A stretch of 64,000 bases of DNA, from the NCBI GenBank assembly GCA_963989385.1, contig OZ022507.1, positions 58,787,400 to 58,851,399 of the forward strand. Reading direction: 5' to 3'. The notes under the pieces were generated by a model that saw nothing but the letters and a program-made list of their open reading frames with translations, searched no databases and had not been told where the DNA came from. Source of the stretch: Ctena decussata (Eukaryota > Mollusca > Bivalvia > Lucinida > Lucinidae). A program made the position numbers and the translations under genes. This document shows positions 57,831-64,000 of this stretch, one piece after another (within the stretch, counting starts at the first letter, position 1; each line of letters begins with the position of its first letter).

Positions 57831-58706
57831 TATGTTTTGTTTAACTTCTGTAACTGTACTGTACATTAAAGTTCAAAACGCATTAAATTGTTTTTTTATT
57901 GGAACAGCAGTTAATTATTTGTCGCATATATTTTTAATGAAAAGAATTCAATCACTCATTGACAATTGTTTGTCGAAGAAAATATATTGTTCGTCGAAGG
58001 AAAAGTATTATTATGTTATCATGTTACTCATGCTCGACAACTACAACTGATGATCTAAGCAAAACTGGGATAATTAGATAAATACTATCAATTTCCTAAA
58101 AATCGAACATTTTGATTTTCCAATGCAGAAATGCGTCAAAAATGCAATTAAAATTGCGAAAAAGTGTCGACTCTGATCAGACTGATCTTGGTCTGCTATG
58201 TTTTCTATGACCTAATACTTGGAATGTTTACGGTAATATAACATTTCGGCAACATCGGAGGTTACTGCGGAATCCCCTGATTATACAGAAGGCGAATTAT
58301 CCCCACTGCCAACACGACCGATACATGCACGACCGTAAAAAAATCTAAGTATAAAGACAGGAAAAGGTCTGCGCAAACAGTGCAGACCCAGATCAAACTG
58401 CTCTTAAAAGGAGCAGTTTGATCAGGGTTTACACTATTTGTATGAGCAGTCTGGTCTGACTCTTCACTGTTTACCTTTCCCTGCATCTTTTTGACGTATT
58501 ACTGCGCTGTAAAGCCAAACTGTTTTATATTTAGACAGTTGACGTTATTATTTCAGGTGTACCCACTTTTGAATAATTTACGGTAAGTAGATATACCCTT
58601 TAAGCGCCGAAAAGCAGACGACAAAATTTACGTCTGCAAAATTTCAAAATATGCTTTGTTAAAGCTACATCGTATTGAGAATTCAAAAACTAGAGGGCAA
58701 AAAAGT
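57831..58706. other. No gene; short hairpins
   Basis: A 74-codon frame (57,826-58,050) shows a hydrophobic stretch but no recognised motif. A perfect 13-bp stem GATCAAACTGCTC with loop TTAAAAG lies at 58,391-58,423 within a decayed arm of the GATCAGCCTGG family (58,350-58,490). Confidence 0.5.
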
Positions 58707-58761
58707 GTAGATCTAGATCGGGCGGCTCATTATTATTATGAGCCGCCTCAGCAGGATCTAC
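58707..58761. repeat. 55-bp hairpin (GGCGGCTCAT stem)
   Basis: GGCGGCTCAT (58,721-58,730) pairs perfectly with ATGAGCCGCC (58,738-58,747) around TATTATT, and the flanks GTAGATC and GATCTAC pair outside it. A related half is at 61,258-61,287 (GATGAGCCGCCTCATC, then GGATCTAC), so this is a dispersed sequence. Confidence 0.7.
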
Positions 58762-58881
58762 GTTGTTTGGAATTTCTGCTATTTTCATCACAGACGCTTA
58801 AATTATGTACTTATACTAGACTTATAGACTGATACTCAACTTTTCTTTTTCAGTGCCGGGGAGTCCCATTAATTTGTATTA

Positions 58882-59022
58882 ATAGAGTAGGGCAAGGGCA
58901 TCCTGTGCTTGCAGAAGGTGCAGGTGCTGGTCGTTTGGACATTTTTTTCTGTCTTTCCCCTTTCTCCCTCTCTCGATATAGATTAAAATACTGTCTTAGA
59001 GGGCCATTAAACCAACCAACCA
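58882..59022 (+). mobile_element. SINE-like family C, 5'-truncated plus-strand copy
   Basis: Begins at AGTAGGGCAAGGGCATCCTG and runs to GGGCCATTAAACCAACCAAC. It matches the 3' 60% of 47,585-47,828. Confidence 0.85.
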
Positions 59023-59092
59023 CAATTGTTCTTTCAAATTACATGTATCTTCTTTTGCCTGCAGTGTCACTATTAGAAGCTGGGACCAAATT

Positions 59093-59141
59093 CCCCCCCC
59101 CCCCCCCCCACAAAAAAAAAAAAAAAAAAAACAAAAAAAAA
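59093..59141. repeat. Adjacent poly-C and poly-A tracts
   Basis: A C-run of about 17 followed by A-runs broken by single C bases. Simple sequence next to a family C insertion. Confidence 0.8.
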
Positions 59142-59156
59142 ACACAGTTAATTGGC

Positions 59157-59590
59157 TAGTTGGTTGTTTTGTGAACATCGCCTCTTTGAGACAATACTTC
59201 AGTATCGAGCCATCTTCAAGTGAGAGGGAGAAAGAAGGAATGGGATGGATGGATGACTAGCGATTTTACGTCCTTTTAACAGTTTTTCAGACATAGCAGG
59301 ACCGTAGATGGTTGGGGGATAATCTTTCAGACATAGCAGGACCGTGGATGGTTGGGTGATAATGGAATGCTGTGTGCAATGGAACCCTGTTTTACGATTG
59401 AAAAGACGCCCACCTACAGCGGGGCTCGAACCCGGGACAGCTAGATCAGCCGGCCAGCGTGTAACCCACTGAGCTATCGAGGTCCTAGCATACTGACTAC
59501 CCCCCATCCCGCACCTGCTGCAAGCACAGCCAGCCCCTGCACTGCTATTATCCTTTATCCTTAATTAGTAGACCGCCCCCCCCCCCCCAA
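59157..59590 (-). mobile_element. SINE-like family C split by a family B SINE
   Basis: The 3' part (59,157-59,242, CTCTTTGAGACAATACTTCA to GAGAGGGAGAAAGAAGG) and the 5' part (59,487-59,590, CACCTGCTGCAAGCACAG to AGTAGACCGCCCC) are in family C order on the minus strand, separated by the family B copy at 59,243-59,486. Confidence 0.85.
59243..59486 (-). mobile_element. SINE family B nested in family C, with internal duplication
   Basis: The minus-strand head (ACCTCGATAGCTCAGTGGG, B box GGTTCGAGCCCC) and body match the family. A segment of about 45 bp containing TTTCAGACATAGCAGGACCG is tandemly duplicated (59,283-59,369), which explains the 244-bp length against the usual 196-198 bp. The duplication at the insertion borders is not clear. 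Confidence 0.85.
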
Positions 59591-59693
59591 CCCCCAACGA
59601 AAAAGTGAGTTGACTGTGTAAAAGGACTGCAAACTTCAATAACATTTTATGGTAAAAAGCCAAATTACTGCGATTCCTGAATACATGTAGAAA

Positions 59694-60285
59694 CGGCTCG
59701 ATATAGACCGAAATACTGTCTGGGATGGATAGATGGATGGATTGCGATTGCAATTTTACGTACTTTTCGATCGTATTTCAGTCATATCATGACGATTGGA
59801 GGATGATAATGAAATACTGTGTGCAATGGAACCCCGTTTACGGTAGGGAAAATCTTCTCGCCTCAAGCGGACCACAAGCCTAGTCCTGCAACCCGACCGT
59901 AGGCATTTAGATGGATAGATGGATGCCTTGCGATTCTACGTCCTTTTCAACAGTATTTCAATCATAACAGGACGATGGTTGGGTGATAATGAAAGGCTGT
60001 GTGCAATGGAACCCGTTTACGATTGGAAAGATCCACGCATACAGCGGGGCTCGAACCCGGGTCCGCTAGATCAGCAGGCCAGCGGTAATCTACCGAGGCT
60101 CTTCGTCACGTATTCAGACAAGCAGAACGGAGACTCAATGAAAACCAGAAGTCGAGCTCACGGCACCGAGGTTAGGCTCGAACCCAATCTACTAGATCAG
60201 TATGCCGGGGCTTAACCCACTGAGCAATCGGGGCTCTCTGTCTGAAGGGCCGTTAAACCCAAAACAACCAAACCGCCCTAAATAG
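59694..60285 (+). mobile_element. SINE-like family C fragment split by nested family B SINEs
   Basis: CGATATAGACCGAAATACTG (59,699-59,718) and GAAGGGCCGTTAAACCCAAA (60,245-60,264) are the two parts of a family C 3' end, separated at a CTGTCTG duplication (59,716-59,722 and 60,238-60,244). The intervening 515 bp holds family B sequence in the opposite orientation. Confidence 0.8.
59723..60237 (-). mobile_element. Two family B SINEs, one apparently inside the other
   Basis: In order on the plus strand: a B body (59,723-59,875), a short unknown stretch, a complete B copy (59,909-60,103, with B box GGTTCGAGCCC), about 70 bp of unrelated sequence, then a second B head (60,174-60,237, TAGGCTCGAACCCAATC to ACCCACTGAGCAATCGGGG). 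One body plus one head outside a complete copy implies an inner insertion into an older copy, followed by some rearrangement. The unrelated stretches leave the exact history open. Confidence 0.75.
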
Positions 60286-61540
60286 AAATGTACTACTTAC
60301 AGAGCCAGATATGTTGAAAATTCAGCAGGGAAAGATGGTGTCAAACTCCATGGTCTACATCTTTGCTGTCCACTGTCGAATGATTTTTTAGCGCCAAAGC
60401 TTCGGTGAAACTCAAAAATGCACGCATGAAGAACTCACACACGTGACCTATGAAAATGCACCGAATTATCCAATCAAGTTTTGGCAAATTTATTATTTAA
60501 CAATAGCATAGCCTTAAGCGTTTGTTCCAAACACTGACTTTTGCATTTCGTTTTCTTTTCTTCTTTTTTTTCTTCTTTTTTTTCTTTTTTATATTTCTGT
60601 TGGGCTTTCATATCTACGACCCTTTCAAGAATATTTCACTTACGTCGAGTCGATCGTAAAGCATCAGGACTTGTGGCATTCTCACTAGGTGTAACCGGGC
60701 CTTGAACCCCCAGGGGTGCGACACAAGACAATATACCAGAGCATTTAACGTCGAATCAACATTGAATCAAGGTTGATTCAACGCTTGACGTTTAAATGTT
60801 GATTCATCATAAAGTGTCTGCAGGATGGCTAATGAAGCAAAATACCAACTTAACTCTTTAAGATTTTAATTTACGCAAAACGTTGACACAAATGTCATCT
60901 GACAAACGGACGAACAAATGGAGAGACGGACAAGCCTAAGGAAAGACAAAACCTAATGAATGTCGGACCCCGGGACATTTAGATCCGCACGTTTCAAGTC
61001 CATTACACTGCCATCTGTATCTTATTGAAATAAACTTATAATAGTCTGTAAGTAAACTGTTAGCTTAATTTTTTTCATATCTTGCTTTTTTTATTCATTT
61101 TCTTTTCTTTTTCTTGGCGCGACGCCTCTGCGGACCTGCCCGGAAGTCACGAGGTTGAGGCAGTATCTATACACATGCAACACAAATCGCTAAAAACGAA
61201 CATTTGCAAACAGCAAAGCTCCATGGAGATAGGCCGTCTTATCCGGGACATAGATACAGATGAGCCGCCTCATCTGGATCTACACTGTCCTCTAGCCTTT
61301 GGATCCGCAGTTGGACGAGGCATTTTTGTTTAAACTTAGTTTCCGTAAATTTTGTCGTTTTGCGAACTGATCATGAAATTTGCTTGAGAAAGCATTTCTG
61401 GTGCTGCACAGGCTGGTCAGATGCACAGGAGCAGCGCATTTGCATCACAGCTAAAGTTGTGTGCACTTTATCTGCCGGAAGACAGAGCTTTTAATCCAGC
61501 CACCATTAGCGGGACCGCTATAACTTTAGGCTACGTTTTC
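60286..61540. other. 1.25 kb with no supported gene
   Basis: Contains a T/C-rich tract (60,547-60,595), the second AACGTTGATTCAA repeat (60,741-60,815), and GACAAACGGACGAAC-type sequence (60,900-60,930) as seen at 38,735. An 83-codon frame (61,082-61,333) overlaps a hairpin relic at 61,258-61,287 and has no recognised domain. Confidence 0.55.
60741..60815. repeat. Small AACGTTGATTCAA repeat, copy 2
   Basis: See 39,229-39,300. ATTTAACGTCGAATCAACAT and GTTGATTCAACGCTTGACG then TTTAAATGTTGATTCAT give imperfect dyad symmetry. Confidence 0.55.
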
Positions 61541-61583
61541 TATTTTGGTTGGTTGTTTTGGGTTTAACGGCTCTTTGAGACAA

Positions 61584-62100
61584 TGGTCCTGGGTTCGAAA
61601 CCCGGTCCGACCACTTACTTTCAATTCCCCTTTCGCTGATTCAAGAAGGGCAGGTGTCAGTTACTGGTGAAAGTAAGTGCACTTAGTACTGGTTATGGTT
61701 AACCGCTTAGATTGATTGATTGATTGACTGATTCAATGCTTAACGTCCACGGTAAACAACTATGGTCATGTCGGGACGGTCAGTTACTCTAACCACACTA
61801 TTCCTGGGCAGGCTTAGATCTCCTAAGCGGTTAACCAGTACTAAAAGCACATTCTTTCCCCAGTAACTGACAACTGCCCTTCTTAAATCAGCGGAAGGAG
61901 AAATGAAAGTATGTGGCCAGACCGGGTTTCGAACCCAGGACCTCTGACTTATGAGTCAGGTGCACTACCGATTTAACCGCTTAGAAGGTCGAAGCCTGCC
62001 CAGGAATAGTGTGGTTAGGTTAACTGACCGTCCCGACATGACCATAGCTGTTTACCGTGCCCGTGGACGTTAAACAATAACACAACAACAGCAACAACAA
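61584..62100 (+). mobile_element. SINE family A (plus) inserted in family C and itself interrupted
   Basis: The first part (61,584-61,710) starts at the B box (GGTTCGAAACC), so it is 5'-truncated; it runs to GGTTAACCGCTTAG. The second part (61,985-62,100) resumes AAGGTCGAAGCCTGCCCAGG and ends CGTGGACGTTAAACAATAAC plus CAACAACA repeats. An imperfect ACAAT duplication flanks it. Confidence 0.88.
61699..61984 (-). mobile_element. SINE family A (minus) inserted into another family A SINE
   Basis: TTAACCGCTTAG is duplicated at 61,699-61,710 and 61,973-61,984, enclosing a 262-bp family A copy in the opposite orientation. Its head is cut about 20 bp short, within the A box (CGGTAGTGCACCTGACTC), with B box GGTTCGAAACCC and a tail of CAATCAATCAAT. 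This is the youngest layer of a three-level nest. Confidence 0.93.
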
Positions 62101-62216
62101 TTCAGTCTATATGGAGCCATCTCTCAGAGAGGGGGAGAAAGAAAAGAGATATGATAGGCGAGAGAAAAAACAACAAAAAACAGCAAGCACAATAGGCCCT
62201 TGCACTACTATTATTT

Positions 62217-62705
62217 ATAAAGGCCCCATCGCTCTATCAGGGATGAAAAATTCCATCATGAGGTATCGCTGCAAGCTCTTCATTACAGTTTCGTCAAAGT
62301 ATACGACCGTGATCAGCATACTTCACTTAATTATAATATTCTTGAGCTTCACATAAAAAAGGTTTTGAAAATTGATTTGGTTCATTTTAGTTGGCAACTA
62401 ATATGACCTACTTCCGATTTCGTAAACATAAATAAAATGGTAAAAATACAATGTACAGGCACGGAGACCAATTCACTATGCCGCCTATAGTTATATCACA
62501 TAACTAAACTGGAAACCAGAAGAGGACAGTTCGTCAGTTGTATTTTGTGGAGCGGTTTGTCATTCCCTCTACTTTTTGATAGGTGTATGCCTCGATATAT
62601 GCATAACAAGCCACATTTGATCACCAAACGAGTAGATGGAGCCGCTTTTCGTAACGATTTGTGTTTAGACGTTTTTACCTCTTATAGGACTATGGAGACT
62701 TTAAA
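62217..62705. repeat. Dispersed repeat of about 480 bp, copy 2
   Basis: Same orientation and order as 37,443-37,923. A 109-codon frame (62,545-62,874) overlaps it, but the corresponding segment of copy 1 is full of stops, so it is not conserved coding sequence. Confidence 0.83.
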
Positions 62706-63313
62706 TTTATTATTCCATTGCTCCGGAGCGAGGGATGTTGGCGACATGTTTTGGTTTTTTTTTTCACGTGAAGGGAAAACCGAGCATTTTTGTTGTTCAT
62801 GTATTTTTTTCGCGTTCGATATCGTGAGGAAGCCATGCCGCGGACATGTCCTTCAGCTATGGAATAAAGAATAAGAACTCACCGAATGTTTATATTTCTG
62901 TAATATTATTCTCTGTCGTTTTCTTGAAATTTACCTTACCATGTTAAGATTTTATTATTATTTCTTTTATTGACATTATTATTTTTTTCTTTTTATTTAA
63001 TTGATTTTTTTCTCTTTATCTTTTTGTGACTGAACTGATTTTCTCGTGCACAGCCTGAAGCGTTTTTTTTACAATGCACGCTTTTGGTGTAATATAGGTT
63101 ACAGTCGGGGAAATGCAAAAAGGTCATAGTGCACTAGAGAGTTGGTCGATTATAAGGAAAAACTTTGTAGCAGCGTCGATGCTGCGTCCCTGTTGCATCC
63201 ACGCTAGTGCATCGCGTCCGTGTGTTGCAGTGTTAAAATATATGAATAAACTATTGCAGTGTTAAAATACATGTATATGAATAAACTGAGTTGGCGAGAT
63301 AAAAGTAGAATGC
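62706..63313. other. No gene; T-rich sequence and a small tandem duplication
   Basis: T-rich low-complexity DNA at 62,940-63,080. At 63,225-63,288, TTGCAGTGTTAAAATA and ATATGAATAAACT occur twice in tandem. Confidence 0.6.
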
Positions 63314-63643
63314 CACAGGGTATAAAACAATCCGCCAATGTTCCCTTCCTGCAGAGACTGTACATCATATTTGGCTTCCGCCGAGACTGTCCGCGAACTA
63401 TTGTTTCTTGCCGAGACTTCTGTACATGATAAATGGCTTACTGCAGAGACTATCCGCGTGATTCTGCTTCCTGCCGAGGCTCTCGGCAGGAAGAGTCACG
63501 AGGACAGTCTCGGCAGGAAGCCATTTTTCGAGGGCAGTAGTCCCTGCATGAAGCAAAAGTTCGCAGACAATCTCGGCGGAAGCCAAATATGACGGACAGT
63601 CTCTGCAGGAAGCGAAAATTGGCGGACTGGTTTATACCCTGTG
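63314..63643. repeat. 330-bp palindrome made of degenerate 30-bp repeats
   Basis: The left arm starts CACAGGGTATAAAACAATCC and the right arm ends in its near complement GGTTTATACCCTGTG. The centre is CTGCCGAG-GCT-CTCGGCAG at 63,471-63,489. Along both arms TTCCTGCCGAGACTGTCCGC-like units repeat every 28 to 33 bp (about five per arm). Frames exist on both strands because of the repetition (AETVRELL-like peptides). A foldback element is likely. Confidence 0.88.
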
Positions 63644-63792
63644 AATACTGTACATGAAAAATGACAAAATATTGCCACAAATGTATGCAGTTTGTAAATC
63701 TGAAAATAAAAAAAATAAAATTAGACAGGTATACATATTATCCTTTTTTTCAGATACCTTAAGGTGTTGAGCAGTTCTTATGGGCATAAAAA

Positions 63793-63807
63793 CACCCCCC
63801 CCCCCCC
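63793..63807. repeat. Poly-C tract
   Basis: Homopolymer C run of about 15 just beside a SINE head fragment. Confidence 0.8.
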
Positions 63808-63829
63808 GCTCCCTGTTGCCTGTCTTCCC

Positions 63830-63905
63830 AGCCAGACCGGGTGTCGGACCCAGGACAACTGACTTATAAGTCAGGTGCCCTGCCGACTGCACTACGCGGC
63901 CGGGC
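63830..63905 (-). mobile_element. SINE family A, tRNA-like head only
   Basis: Minus strand GCCCGGCCGCGTAGTGCAGT, A-box-like TAGTGCAGTCGG, CTGACTTATAAGTCAG and a mutated B box (GGTCCGACACC), ending CCGGTCTGGC. The body does not follow. A free functional tRNA is unlikely given the altered B box and T-arm. Confidence 0.75.
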
Positions 63906-64000
63906 TTCTCGTGATGGACCTCATGGGATGTCTCTGTAGGTTTGAAGATGTTAGTCGGATCCCGCGCTCGTCCGATGCTTTCTGTTATCGGGGTTTCTCT

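Larger units (their letters stand above)
61544..62216 (-). mobile_element. SINE-like family C split by nested family A SINEs
   Basis: The 3' part (61,544-61,583, TGTTTTGGGTTTAACGGC to TTTGAGACAAT) and the 5' part (62,101-62,216, TTCAGTCTATATGGAGCC to CAATAGGCCCTTGCACTAC) are contiguous in family C. The break falls where intact copies read GAGACAGTATTTCAGTCTA. Its 5' side abuts the 480-bp dispersed repeat. Confidence 0.85.

Noticed and set aside
61584..61625. tRNA gene suggested by GGTTCGAAACC.
   Set aside because: It is the B box of a 5'-truncated SINE; no acceptor stem or A box is present.
62545..62874. 109-codon frame as a gene.
   Set aside because: It overlaps the 480-bp dispersed repeat, whose other copy has stops in the same frame.
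63338..63592. Repetitive 84-codon protein.
   Set aside because: Located in a palindrome of 30-bp repeats with equally long frames on the opposite strand.
63830..63905. Functional tRNA on the minus strand.
   Set aside because: B box is mutated and the sequence aligns with family A SINE heads. The stems do not close as a canonical tRNA.

Overview
The window is eukaryotic nuclear DNA that I read as almost entirely non-genic. No complete protein gene, rRNA or functional tRNA could be supported. The features are animal-type: satellite arrays, tRNA-derived SINEs with target-site duplications (TSDs), a decayed LINE reverse-transcriptase tail, TIR elements and long microsatellite or homopolymer tracts. 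The dispersed motifs look like those I associate with bivalve molluscs. That taxon guess is inference from remembered repeats, not a search result.

Region 1 (1 to about 34.19 kb) is one continuous satellite array that enters from the left edge and ends inside the window. Its base unit is about 239 bp and contains a roughly 100-bp inverted repeat centred on GGGCCC. These monomers alternate with three kinds of spacer module in higher-order repeats (HORs) of 1.08 to 3.06 kb; a 2,431-bp length recurs. A larger block is copied with an offset of 8.04 to 9.99 kb, and the two offsets differ by exactly one HOR unit. One unit carries a SINE insertion with an 11-bp TSD.

Region 2 (34.2 to 40.26 kb) holds degenerate local tandem repeats, tRNA-derived SINEs (one complete, with a 12-bp TSD) and a small TGACGTCA-rich palindrome. 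Region 3 (40,263 to 44,202) is a 3.94-kb element with 26-bp terminal inverted repeats, flanking TA dinucleotides, repeated subterminal motifs and two inner inverted arms of about 500 bp. The arms surround the 3' end of a LINE. A 140-bp MITE sits in the left arm; the right arm preserves the matching empty site.

Region 4 (44.2 to 58.9 kb) contains foldback repeats, three SINE families (called A, B and C here), a TTAA-flanked piggyBac-like MITE, a minisatellite with a period near 41-42 bp, a degenerate tandem array of about 110-130 bp, and a dispersed palindrome at 57.63 kb sharing the core of the satellite monomer. Region 5 (58.9 to 64 kb) has two clusters of SINEs nested within SINEs and a 330-bp palindrome built from degenerate 30-bp repeats.

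The pieces do not work together as a pathway. The common theme is inverted-repeat sequence at several scales, and the most informative link is between the dispersed palindrome at 57.63 kb and the satellite core. Family names A, B and C and the module names are labels of mine, not database names.
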